Source of the DNA: VRUE01 sp963774405
GTDB lineage: Bacteria; Actinomycetota; Thermoleophilia; Solirubrobacterales; 70-9
Assembly (NCBI GenBank): GCA_963774405.1
Contig: CAVZEV010000004.1
Location: 193,112 to 257,111 of the forward strand
Reading direction: 5' to 3'
DNA length: 64,000 bases
In this document: positions 7,811-16,464 of the stretch, piece by piece
Position numbering within the stretch: position 1 is the first letter of the stretch
Layout: each line of letters starts with the position of its first letter
Made by a program: the position numbers and the translations under genes
Notes under the pieces: generated by a model
The model's input: the letters and a program-made list of their open reading frames with translations, nothing else
What the model was told of the DNA's origin: nothing
Databases searched by the model: none

Positions 7811-9628
7811 ATGAGCGACCGAAAACCAATACCCAGGCCACCTCCGCCCGGTCCCCGACTCGGGCGGCTCGGCGGCGCCGGCGATGCCGGGCCCCGGCGA
7901 GGGCACGCTCGGGCTCACCCCGCCGCTGCATCGCGGCCACTCGCGCGGCTTCATCACCGACGTCCTGGTCGAGCTCGGCTACGCCAGCCCGAAGCCGTCC
8001 ATACGGCGGTCGAGGAATCGCGCACCGCCGGGCGGCCGCCCGAGTCGCTGCTGGTCAGCAAGGCACGATCAACGCCGAACAGCTCTCGCGCGCGACCGCC
8101 GAGCGCTACGGGCTCGACCACGTCGACCTCGCCGATCTACCAGGTGGACGTCGCCGCGGCGGCGCTGTTCCCGGTGACGATGGCGCGCCGCTACAAGGCG
8201 GTGCCGGTCGGCTACGTCGACCAGCAGACGCTGCTGGTCGCCGCCGTCGACCCCGCCAACGTGCTCGCCGTCGACGACATCCAGATCGCCACCGGCCTCG
8301 ACTGCCAGATCGCGGTCGCCGCCAAGGACGACGTCGAGGCGCTGCTCGGCCCGGCTCGGCACGATGCAGAGCGCCGCCGCCGACGCGATCGTCGAGGAGC
8401 AGGACCGGGTCGAGGAAGCCGAGGGGCCGGGACGGTCTCGCCACAGTCAGCGACATGCAGGCCAGCGCCGAGGACGCGCCGGTGATCAAGCTCGTCTACA
8501 GCATCCTCGCCCAGGCCGTGGGGGAGGGGGCCTCCGACATCCACCTCGAGCCCGAAGAGGGCGAGCTGCGGATCCGGTTCCGGATCGACGGCGTGCTGAA
8601 GGAGTCGGCGCACGTGCCGAAGCGGATGATCGGCGCCGTGATCTCGCGCCTGAAGATCATGAGCGAGCTCGACATCGCCGAGAAGCGGGTGCCCCAGGAC
8701 GGCCGGGTCAGCGTCGCGGTCGAGGAGCGCCGCATCGACCTGCGCGTGACCACCCTGCCGACCTCAGCGCGGCGAGGGGGCGACGATCCGCATCCTCGAC
8801 GAGAGCAACGCCCAGCGCACGCTCGACGACCTCGGCATGGACGGCTCGGCCCGGGCCCGCTTCGAGGACGCCTTCCGGCAGTCCTACGGCGCCGTCCTCG
8901 TCACCGGGCCGACCGGCTCCGGTAAGAGCACGACCCTCTACGCGGCGCTGGCCGAGCTCAACGAGATCGAGCGGAAGATCATCACGATCGAGGACCCGGT
9001 CGAGTACCAGGATCCCCGGCATCAACCAGATGAACGTCAACCGCAAGGCCGGGCTCGACTTCGCCCGCGGCCTGCGCTCGATCCTGCGCGCCGACCCCGA
9101 CATCGTGATGGTCGGCGAGATCCGCGACGCCGAGACCGCGCGGATCGCGATCGAGGCCGCGCTGACCGGCCACATGATGCTGACCACGCTGCACACCAAC
9201 GACGCCCCCGGCGCGATCGCGCGCCTCAACGAGATGGGCATCGAGACCTTCCTCACCGCCTCCGCCGTCGACTGCGTCGTCGCCCAGCGCCTCGCCCGCA
9301 AGCTCTGCCCGAACTGCAAGCGGCGCGCGGTCGTCCCGGTAATGGCGCTGGCCGAGGCCGGGATCAGGGTCGGCGCCGACGTCGAGGCCTACGAGCCGGT
9401 CGGCTGCGGGCGCTGCAACCAGAGCGGCTACAAGCGGCCGGGTCGGGATCTACTCGGTGATGACCCTGAGCGAGCGGCTGAAGGAAATGACGATCGCTCA
9501 GCGCGCCGGAGCCCGAAATCGCCGCCGTCGCCCGCGAGGAGGGAATGCTGACCCTGCGCGAGGACGGCGTCTTCAAGGTTCGAGCCGGCATCACCAGCCT
9601 CGAGGAGGTCCTCCGTGTCACTGCCTGA
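7811..9628 (+). CDS. pilB: PilB type IV pilus assembly ATPase, multiply frameshifted
   Basis: The extension motor that polymerises pilin. Frame-corrected product is about 600 residues: a MshEN-like N-terminal domain (GFITDVLVELGYASPK..., QLSRATAERYGLDHVDL), then VIKLVYSILAQAVGEGASDI, Walker A GPTGSGKSTTLYAALAEL, Walker B DPDIVMVGEIRDAETARIAI, His box GHMMLTTLHTNDAPGAIARL, and the zinc tetracysteine (CPNCKRR and CGRCNQSGYK) that separates PilB from PilT. At least ten frame changes are needed (near 7819, 7993, 8058, 8137, 8350, 8430, 8765, 9004, 9437, 9510), nearly all single extra bases. All motifs survive correction, which argues against long-term decay. Its end overlaps the next pilT start by 14 bp. 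Confidence 0.88.
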
Positions 9629-10789
9629 CTTCGACTTCTCCGCCGTGCTCGGCCAGATGGTCGAGGCCAAGGCCTCCGACGTCCACATCACCCCGGGCTT
9701 CCCGCCGGCGATCCGCGACAAGGGCAAGATCAGGCCGATGGAGGGCTTCCCGGTGCTCGACTCGGGCAGAGACCCGCGAGGTCGTCTACGGCATCCTCAA
9801 CGACGACCAGCGCAAGCGCTTCGAGAACAACAAGCAGCTCGACTTCGCCTACGCGATCCCCGGCGTCGCCCGCTTCCGCGTCAACTGCTTCTTCCAGCGC
9901 GGCACGGTCAGCGCCGCCTTCCGCCTGGTGCCGCAGGAGATCCCGGCTCCTGGACTCGCTCGGCGTGCCGCAGGTGCTGCGCGAGCTGTGCGCGAAACCG
10001 CGCGGCTTCGTCCTCGTCACCGGGCCGACCGGCTCGGGCAAGAGCACGACGCTGGCGGCGATGCTCGACGTGATCAACGTCGAGCACGAGGACCACATCC
10101 TCACGATCGAGGACCCGATCGAGTTCCTGCACCACGCACAAGAGCTCGATCGTCAACCAGCGCGAGATCGGCTCCGACGCCGCGGACTTCGCCCTCGGCC
10201 TGCGCGCCGCCCTGCGAGAGGACCCCGACGTGATCCTGGTCGGCGAGATGCGCGACCTGGAGACGATCTCCACGGCGCTGACCGCGGCCGAGACCGGCCA
10301 CCTCGTCTTCGCCACCCTGCACACCCAGTCGACCGCCCAGACCGTCGACCGGATCATCGACGTCTTCCCGCCCGAGCAGCAGGGGCAGGTGCGGACGCAG
10401 CTCTCGATCGCCCTGCAGGGGATCGTCACCCAGCAGCTGCTGCCGACCGCCGACGGCCGCGGGCGCACCGTCGCCTGCGAGGTGCTGATCCCGACGCCGG
10501 CGATCCGCAACCTGATCCGCGAGGGCAAGACCCACCAGATCTACGCCGCCCTGCAGACCTCCGGCGCGGTCGGGATGCAGACGATGGACGCCGACCTGGC
10601 GCGGCTGGTGCGGGCCGGGCAAGATCACCCGCTCGCTGGCCGAACAGCGGGCCTCGGTGCCCGAGGAGCTCAAGCGGCTGCTCGGCGGCGAGGCGCGGTC
10701 GCGCCCGCCAACGGCCGCGCCGCCGAGGAAGCCGCGGCGATGGCCCGGCGACCGCACCGCCCCCGCCCGTCTACACCCCGGGGGCCTAG
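9615..10789 (+). CDS. pilT: PilT-family retraction ATPase (second copy), frameshifted
   Basis: Starts at GTG 9615 inside the end of pilB. Corrected product ~390 residues: KASDVHITPGFPPAIRDKGK, Walker A GPTGSGKSTTLAAML, Walker B DPDVILVGEMRDLETIST, His box GHLVFATLHTQSTAQTVDRI and the canonical PilT signature PAIRNLIREGKTHQIYAAL. Frame changes near 9770, 9951, 10137, 10618 and 10700 are single extra bases. A Pro/Ala-rich tail (PATAPPPPVYTPGA) ends at 10789. Retaining the signature motif makes this copy the better candidate for the true retraction motor; the first copy may be PilU-like or specialised. The exact C-terminus depends on the last frame correction. Confidence 0.87.
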
Positions 10790-10794
10790 GGCGG

Positions 10795-12044
10795 ATGGCC
10801 GGCGCGACGACATTCGAGTTCCGGGCGATGGACCTGGCCGGCGCGACCTCCGCCGGCGAGCTCGAGGCCGATTCGAAGGCCGCGGTCACCGAGCAGCTGC
10901 GCCAGCGCGGCCTGATCGTCCTCGACGTCAGCGAGAAGACCAGTCCGCTTCAAGATCGAGGACCTCTTCAAGCGCTGGCAGGGCGTCGACATGCGCGAGC
11001 TGGCGGTCTTCTCGCGCCAGTTCGCGACCCTGATCGCCTCGGGGATGCCGATGCTGCGCACGCTGCAGCACGCTCGAGGAGCAGACCCAGGACGAGCAGA
11101 TCAGGAGGCCGTCGCGGGGGTGCGCGCCGACGTCGAGGCGGGCAGCTACGCTGGAGCAGGCGATGGAGCGCTACCCGAAGGTCTTCGACCGCCTCTTCCG
11201 GGCGATGGTCCGCTCCGGCGAGCAGTCGGGCCGGCTCGACGAGGCGATGGACCGGATCGCCTTCCAGGTCGAGAAGGCCGACACGCTGCGCCGCCAGGTC
11301 AAATCGGCGCTGATGTACCCGGCGCTGGTCTTCGGCTTCGCCGCCGTGGTGCTGATCGCGATCGTCGCCTTCGTGATCCCGGTCTTCGCCAAAATCTTCG
11401 AAGAACTGGCCGAAGAACACCCCGAAGAAGCGGCGGGCCTGCCGGCTGCCGACCCAGCTCTGCGTCACGCGCCTCCAACGTCGATCACCGGCTACTGGTT
11501 CGTGCTCATCCCCGGCATCGCCCTCGCCTTCTTCGTCTTCTTCAAATGGAAGAAGACTGACCGCGGCAACGACCTCTGGGACCGCTTCAAGCTGCGCCTG
11601 CCGGCCAAGATCGGCGACGTGATCCAGAAGGTGGCGCTGGCGCGCTGGTCGCGCACCTTCTCCGGCGCCGTCTCCTCCGGCGTGCCGATGCTGCAGGCGA
11701 TCAAGCTGACCGGAGACACGGCGGGCAACATCGTGGTCGAGCAGGCGATGGAGGACGTCTACGCCTCGGTCAAGAGCGGCGGCTCGCTTGCCGGCCCGAT
11801 CGAGGAGAACCCGATCTTCCCGCCGATGGTCGGCCACATGGTCGCGGTCGGCGAGGAGACCGGCCAGCTCGAGCACATGCTGAGCAAGATCGCCGACTTC
11901 TACGAGGCCGAGGTCGACGCCAAGGTCAAGGCGCTGACCGCCCTGATCGAGCCGATCATGATCGTCTTCGTCGGCGGCATCGTCGGCTTCATCGTGATCG
12001 CGATGTACCTGCCGATGTTCAGCATCTACGAACACATCCGCTGA
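10795..12044 (+). CDS. pilC: PilC inner-membrane pilus platform protein, frameshifted at 5' part
   Basis: GspF/PilC platform protein, ~415 residues, on which the assembly and retraction ATPases act. Begins MAGATTFEFRAMDLAGATSA, the usual PilC beta-strand start. Two GspF domains: the first with REVAVFSRQFATLIASGMPM-like sequence (read ELAVFSRQFATLIASGMPML), the second with ARWSRTFSGAVSSGVPMLQA. Membrane helices include MYPALVFGFAAVVLIAIVAF, WFVLIPGIALAFFVFF and IMIVFVGGIVGFIVIAMYLP. Frame breaks near 10949, 11078, 11112, 11152 and 11455. Starts 5 bases after the preceding stop; likely co-transcribed with the whole motor block. Confidence 0.88.
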
Positions 12045-12120
12045 GCGGCACACAATCGGCACATCCTGCGCGCCACGCGGGCGTCGCAGTCCCCTACGGT
12101 CGCTCCAATCGGTAAACGAG

Positions 12121-12139
12121 CGGAGCGTATGATGCTCCG
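12121..12139. promoter_or_regulatory. Palindrome over the VapB start, candidate autoregulatory operator
   Basis: CGGAGC, 7 bases, GCTCCG: perfect 6-bp arms that enclose the antitoxin start codons and contain its GGAG ribosome site. VapBC complexes normally repress their own promoter at such palindromes; that role here is inferred. Confidence 0.4.
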
Positions 12140-12401
12140 TATGAAGAAAAGGATCACGATCTCAGTGGATCCGGAGGTAGTGGAAATCGCGAGAGGCGAT
12201 GTCGAGGCCGGCCGGGCGCCCAACGTCTCGGCGGCGATCGAAGACGCCGTCGTGTCTGGCGAGCGCTCACGCGGACTGCAGGAAGCGATTGAACTCTGGG
12301 AGGAGGAGTTCGGTCCAATCGGAGAGGAGGCAAGGCAGTGGGCAAAGGCAGAACTGCAGAGGGCGTTCGCCGAGAAGTCGTCCTTGACGCGGGGGGACTG
12401 A
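12132..12401 (+). CDS. vapB: VapB-like antitoxin
   Basis: About 89 residues. The N-terminus KKRITISVDPEVVEIARGDV is a typical ribbon-helix-helix DNA-binding strand and helix, followed by an acidic toxin-binding tail (LWEEEFGPIGEEARQWAKAE). I prefer the ATG at 12132, six bases after GGAG at 12122-12125; 12129 and 12141 are alternatives. The gene overlaps the PIN toxin downstream by 64 bp, the usual type II arrangement. Confidence 0.75.
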   Translation: MLRMKKRITISVDPEVVEIARGDVEAGRAPNVSAAIEDAVVSGERSRGLQEAIELWEEEFGPIGEEARQWAKAELQRAFAEKSSLTRGD

Positions 12402-12748
12402 TAGCGCTCGAACGCGCTAACAAGGAGGTGGCAGCTCTGGTCGAGGGCGCCGCAAAGCTGCGTGTCAGGGTTGTCGTCCCCGCATCCGTTCTGGCGCAGG
12501 TCTGGCGTGGCGGTCCCCGCTCAGCCGCCTTGGCCAGGGTAATCGCCAACGCGGGCACGGATTCCCTCGACGAGACCCGCGCGAAGGAGGTCGGCGAGCG
12601 GCTCGGAAATCACAAGAAGACCGACGTTGCCGACGCCCACGTCGCCTGCTGCGCCCTCGAGCAGGGCGCGATTCTCGTCACCTCGGACCCGGATGACATG
12701 GCGGCACTCACCGCCCCGGACGAGCACCTCGTCCTCGTCTCGGTCTAA
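12338..12748 (+). CDS. vapC: VapC-like PIN-domain toxin (predicted RNase)
   Basis: A 136-residue PIN protein predicted to cut RNA when not bound by its antitoxin. The first acidic residue lies in REVVLDAGGLIALERANKE and the conserved C-terminal acidic patch in KKTDVADAHVACCALEQGA followed by LVTSDPDDMAAL. A GTG start at 12338 is well placed after GGAGAGGAGG. It overlaps the antitoxin gene and sits in an accessory patch between pilC and pilA. Confidence 0.82.
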   Translation: MGKGRTAEGVRREVVLDAGGLIALERANKEVAALVEGAAKLRVRVVVPASVLAQVWRGGPRSAALARVIANAGTDSLDETRAKEVGERLGNHKKTDVADAHVACCALEQGAILVTSDPDDMAALTAPDEHLVLVSV

Positions 12749-12772
12749 AACCCGAGTGCTACCGTGACGCAC

Positions 12773-13054
12773 ATGAACCGGGTGGGCGTCAGGGAGTTGC
12801 GGCAGAACCTCTCGCGGTACCTCGTCCAGGTCAAGGCGGGGGAGAGCTTCGCGGTCACCGAGCGGGGCAGGGAGGTCGCGCGGCTCACGCCGTCGGGACC
12901 GGCGGACTCGCCGCTCGCCCGCCTTGTGGCCGAGCGGGGCGCAACGATGCCGCGGGGCGACCTTCTATCGCGGGCGCGCAGCTCCGACCTGCCGCCCGCC
13001 GTCGGGCCACCAAGCCTCGAGGTTCTCGACGAGATTCGCGAGGAGCGGCTGTAG
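12773..13054 (+). CDS. Phd/YefM-family antitoxin
   Basis: About 93 residues beginning MNRVGVRELRQNLSRYLVQV, the classic Phd fold in which the N-terminal part binds DNA, followed by FAVTERGREVARLTPSG. The C-terminal arm (PPSLEVLDEIREERL) would bind a PIN toxin. An earlier in-frame ATG at 12764 is possible. The toxin gene that should follow is present only as a shortened remnant. Confidence 0.8.
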   Translation: MNRVGVRELRQNLSRYLVQVKAGESFAVTERGREVARLTPSGPADSPLARLVAERGATMPRGDLLSRARSSDLPPAVGPPSLEVLDEIREERL

Positions 13055-13242
13055 CCGGCCGGCTCGCCTATCTGGACAGCTCGGCCTACGTGAAGCTGCC
13101 ACTTCGAGAGGCCGAGCTCGATGCGCTGCATTTGGCTACGGCGCTGAGCGTCAGAGATGAGATCGGTGTTTTTGTCACCTACGATGAGCGCCTGGGTCTC
13201 GCGGCCGCCGGTCAGGGCCTGGTCGTATCCCGGCCGATCTGA
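13051..13242 (+). pseudogene. Internally deleted PIN-domain toxin remnant
   Basis: Directly overlapping the Phd stop codon an open frame reads AYLDSSAYVKLPLRE, the N-terminal strand and catalytic Asp region of a PIN toxin, and then jumps to LDALHLATALSVRDEIGVFV followed by TYDERLGLAAAGQGLVV, the C-terminal quarter of the same fold. About 70 middle residues are missing and there is no good start codon (the frame begins GTA). Only ~60 residues remain, so the nuclease should be inactive. This leaves the Phd gene as an orphan antitoxin. Confidence 0.7.
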
Positions 13243-13322
13243 ATCCACGCGGGGCCGCTCTGACCTGGCTTTTTCTTCTAAAGTCTATGCTTGTCTACAG
13301 CAATTTATAGAATGCTGCATAC

Positions 13323-14493
13323 ATGATTAGACAGGTCGAGCCCAGGAATCCATATACGCCCGATATGGGTGCTCGCCCGCCATTCCTGGCGGGCCGGGAT
13401 CCGGAGATTGCCTACTTCGAGGAGATGCTCCATCAACTTGGCGCCGGGGGGACACCAGAAGCACCTGATCCTGGTCGGTCTTCGCGGAGTGGGGAAGACC
13501 GTCCTCCTGAACGAATTCGAGGCGAAATGCGCTGCCGCCGGTTGGCCGGGGGAAGCTCGCGAGTTGGCCGAGGGTTCCCTAATTGGCCATGTGGTCGCCA
13601 AGGCCGCGCGTAAGGCACTAATGGAGATGAGCGCCAAAAGGCGGGACGGGGAGGCTGTGCGTCGTGGGCTCGGTGCTCTCAGGGCTTTTACGCTCACGCT
13701 CGGTGACATCGACTTCAGGTTCGACGTCGATGCCCTGGACGGCGTTGCCGATTCCGGTGACCTCGCCGAGGACATGCGCGATCTCTTGGTGGAGGTCGGC
13801 ACCGCCGCGCAAGCCCACAGCGCGGGTTTCGCGCTGATTCTCGATGAGATGCAGAACCTGTCCAAAGCCGATCTCGAGGCCCTGATCATGGGCCTGCACC
13901 GCGCAAAGCAGAAGACGTTGCCGATTGCGCTGGTGGGCGGTGGCCTTCCACTGCTGCCAGACCTCACGGGGGAGGCCAAGAGCTATGCGGAGCGTGGGTT
14001 TGAGTTTCGTGCCGTTGGAGCACTTGACTCGACGGCCGCGGCAGCAGCCTTGGAGGAGCCGGCCCGTAGTCAAGGCGTTCAATGGGATGCCGCTGCCGTG
14101 GCGCGAGCCGTCGAGCTGACGGAGGGCTATCCGTATTTTCTGCAGGAGTATGGGCGTGAGATTTGGCGGCTTCGCCGGGGTGCGGTCATCGACCTGGGCC
14201 AGGTGGAAGCTGCCGAGGCCATCGTTCTCGAGTACCTGGACGAAAGCTTCTTCAGTCAGCGCATAGGCAAGCTGCCGGACGCCGAGCGCCGCTATCTGTC
14301 AGCCATTGCGGCACTGGGCGACGGTCCCGTGCGAAGCGGTGACGTGGCGGCCGCGATGGGCAAGGAGCACCGGGAGGTCTCAGGAGTTCGAGATCGATTG
14401 ATCAAAGCCGGGCTCCTGTATGCGCCCCGCAGGGGCGAGGTCGACTTCACGGTGCCGCTATGTGCCGACTACCTCCGCCGGCATCCGAGTTGA
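13323..14493 (+). CDS. Orphan AAA+ ATPase, one frameshift
   Basis: About 389 residues. The true N-terminus is MIRQVEPRNPYTPDMGARPP, then FLAGRDPEIAYFEEML, after which a run of six G at 13446-13451 (five needed) shifts the frame into KHLILVGLRGVGKTVLLNEF, the Walker A. Walker B with sensor follows as FALILDEMQNLSKADLEALI, then IALVGGGLPLLP. The C-terminal part (AERRYLSAIAALGDGPVRSG, then VRDRLIKAGLLYAPRRGEVD) looks like a winged helix. The plan matches STAND/AAA_16-like archaeal-type ATPases (ArchaeATPase group) often found in accessory DNA. Function unknown. The AT-rich upstream region (13265-13322) holds a possible promoter and a CAGCA...TGCTG inverted repeat. Confidence 0.7.
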
Positions 14494-14614
14494 CGGGTTA
14501 TCCAAGATTTCCGCCCCAGAACCCGAGTTTTGGGGAGATGAAGTCCTAGTTTCAGGGATCAAGTGATCCGCCTGGCGGTCGATTAGCTAGGTGCAAACAG
14601 ATCTGCCAGTGCCT

Positions 14615-14697
14615 CGGTGCAAAAGGCAAACCCGCCGTGAGGCGGGGGCGCAAAGCCAGCGGGGCTCCCATGAGGGGAGCCGGCCGGGCTACCACCG
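14615..14697 (+). ncRNA. Cyclic di-GMP-I (GEMM) riboswitch aptamer upstream of pilA
   Basis: Read against the known Vibrio Vc2 aptamer the order of conserved parts is complete: GGCAAACC (14625-14632), a P2 stem CCCGCC/GGCGGG closed by a GTGA (GNRA) tetraloop (14631-14646), the core GCGCAAAGCC (14648-14657), a P3 stem GGCTCCC/GGGGAGCC (14663-14681), the receptor-side GGCCGGGCTACC, and a closing P1 CGGTG/CACCG (14615-14619 with 14693-14697). The base aligned with G20 of Vc2 appears to be G, which favours c-di-GMP over 3',3'-cGAMP. It lies 74 bases upstream of the major pilin start, so it should couple pilin synthesis to the second messenger. Confidence 0.88.
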
Positions 14698-14746
14698 GGG
14701 TCGACAGACACCACGTGGCTGTAACGCGACGGGGCTCTGGCTAATG

Positions 14747-14772
14747 ATTAGGAACCATAGGAGGAACCTAAT
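14747..14772 (+). promoter_or_regulatory. Start-site hairpin, candidate riboswitch expression platform
   Basis: ATTAGG (14747-14752) can pair with CCTAAT (14767-14772), placing the pilA ribosome site AGGAGG (14759-14764) in the loop and the first two bases of the ATG in the stem. No T-tract terminator is visible between aptamer and gene, so control at translation is the simplest reading. Confidence 0.5.
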
Positions 14773-15252
14773 GTTTATCCAGAATCTCCGGGCCAAGGTT
14801 GGCGCCCGGCTCAACGGTGACAAGGAGGCCGGCTTCACGCTGATCGAGCTCCTCGTCGTCATGCTGATCCTCGGCATCCTCGCCGCGATCGCCCTGCCCG
14901 CCTTCTTCAACCAGAAGGAAAAGGCCGGCGACTCAAAGGCCAAGGAGAACGCTCATTCCGCCCAGGTTGCGATTGAGACCTTTGCGACTGACCACAATGG
15001 CTCCTATGAAGAAGCCACTGTGGGAGAACTCCAGGAGATTGAGCCGACCATCAAGGAATTCGAAGAAGAAGGCGAAGGAATCGACGCTCGAGTGGTCTGG
15101 AATCGGACAAATACACGATCGAATCGTTCTCATCGAACGGCCACAAGTTCGAAATCGTGAACACCGCAGGCACTTTGAACTATCCGTGTACACCGGCCGG
15201 CAAGGGCGGCTGTCCGGAAGTATCAGAAGGCGTCGGCGGCTGGGGCGGTTGA
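14771..15252 (+). CDS. pilA: Major type IV pilin PilA, one frameshift
   Basis: Structural subunit of the pilus. Positively charged leader MFIQNLRAKVGARLNGDKEA ends at the prepilin peptidase site G^FTLIEL with Glu5, then the hydrophobic assembly helix LLVVMLILGILAAIALPAFF. The globular part starts NQKEKAGDSKAKENAHSAQV. Near 15092 the frame shifts (one base missing or two extra) to continue SDKYTIESFSSNGHKFEIVN and TLNYPCTPAGKGGCPEVSEG, the last containing two cysteines likely forming the D-region disulfide. Stop TGA at 15250-15252; corrected length ~160 residues. Perfect AGGAGG site six bases before ATG. Preceded by a c-di-GMP riboswitch. Confidence 0.93.
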
Positions 15253-15275
15253 TCCACTAGCCGCATCGCTTAGCA

Positions 15276-16411
15276 ATGCCTAAGCAACGCGCAATCGCAG
15301 CCGAAGGGCGGGCCATCGCGGCCCGTCCTTCGCTGTGCTTGCTCTCAGTCGCCGCAGCGATGCTGGTTCTCGCCCCGGTGGCACACGCCCAGCCGAACGT
15401 GCTTTTCCTGCACGGCACCAATCCACCATCGAGCGCGGTTCAACGCGCAAATTCGACCATGCCGAAGGTGATTGGCAGCGAAGAAAACGAAATCGAAATC
15501 AACGTCGTCCGCTTCGGCCCGAGCCGGCCGATTGCCGCCGCCGGAGGCGACCCGAGCAACGTCGTCAAGATCTTCGCCAACGCGAGCTGCCAGGAAGGCA
15601 CCGAGGTAGCCACCGGGACGCTCAGCGAACTGCAGACGAGTGGCATCGAGGTCGAAGTCGATCGCTGACTCCGAAACGACCTTCTACGCCAACCAGGCCG
15701 AAGCCTCAGAACCGGCACAACCCTCGCCTTGCTCGACGCCGGGTCTCACCTATTGCGAGAGCTCTACGGTGATCGAAGAACCGCCGGGTGGAGGTGGAGG
15801 TGGGGTCCGGAAGGTGGAAGCGGCGATCCAGCAGGCGGTCAACCGGGTCCGGCCGTGTCCCGAACGCGCCTGTAGCGCCGCGTCTGCGCACGGTGCCTTA
15901 CGGCCGCGCCAACGACAACTCACCGATGGTGACCGGCAGCGCCGCCGGTGCCGAGCGGGTCAAGGTCTTCGCCGATGTCGGCTGCGGCGGCGCCCGTCGC
16001 AAACGTCTCCGCAGGGTGAATTCGCCGCCGGCGTCCCGGTCCACGTCGACGACAACACCCCACGAACTTCGCCGGTGTCTCTGTCGCCGGCGGCTGGCGT
16101 CTTCTGCTCGGCCCCCGTCACCTTCGTCGAGGACTCCCGGCCCGCCGCACGTTCGCATCACGATGGGCCCGGGGGTCGAAGACCCGCCACCACAAGGCCG
16201 TCTTCCGCTTCACTGACAGCAGCGAAGACCTCGGGCGCCTCCTTCCGGTGCAGCTCAACCACCGCAAGTGGCGCCAGTGCCACTCGCCCTTCAGGCTCGC
16301 CGCCTCCACTTCCGCCGCTACGTCCTGCGCGTCAAGGCGGTCGACAGCGCCGGCAACGCGGAGAGAAAGGGCGCCAAGCGCCGCTTCAAGGTAGTCCGGA
16401 AGTCGAAGTAA
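15276..16411 (+). CDS. Secreted modular protein, multiply frameshifted
   Basis: N-terminus MPKQRAIAAEGRAIAARPSL with hydrophobic core LLSVAAAMLVLAPVAHA is a signal peptide. Two similar modules follow: PSNVVKIFANASCQEGTEVA (first) and ERVKVFADVGCGGA... with VPVHVDDNT (second), joined by a glycine-rich linker (EEPPGGGGGG). The end, FRRYVLRVKAVDSAGNAERK followed by GAKRRFKVVRKSK, is the beta-sandwich module common at the C-termini of secreted proteins in this group; a relative ends the protein at 38324. Frame changes occur near 15668, 15800, 15870, 16015, 16055 and several times to 16300. If the frame breaks are real this is a pseudogene. Function unknown; position suggests a pilus-linked surface protein. 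Confidence 0.6.
15303..15331 (+). terminator. Strong hairpin downstream of pilA
   Basis: GAAGGGCGGGCC, a 5-base loop and GGCCCGTCCTTC pair with one mismatch. It lies 50 bases after the pilA stop but inside the first codons of the next gene, with no T-run; it may stabilise the pilA mRNA end or attenuate read-through. Confidence 0.4.
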
Positions 16412-16464
16412 CCGCCCGTCTCGCCCCCGCGGCATCCGCTAGCCTCAGGTAGAACTCCGGCGCG

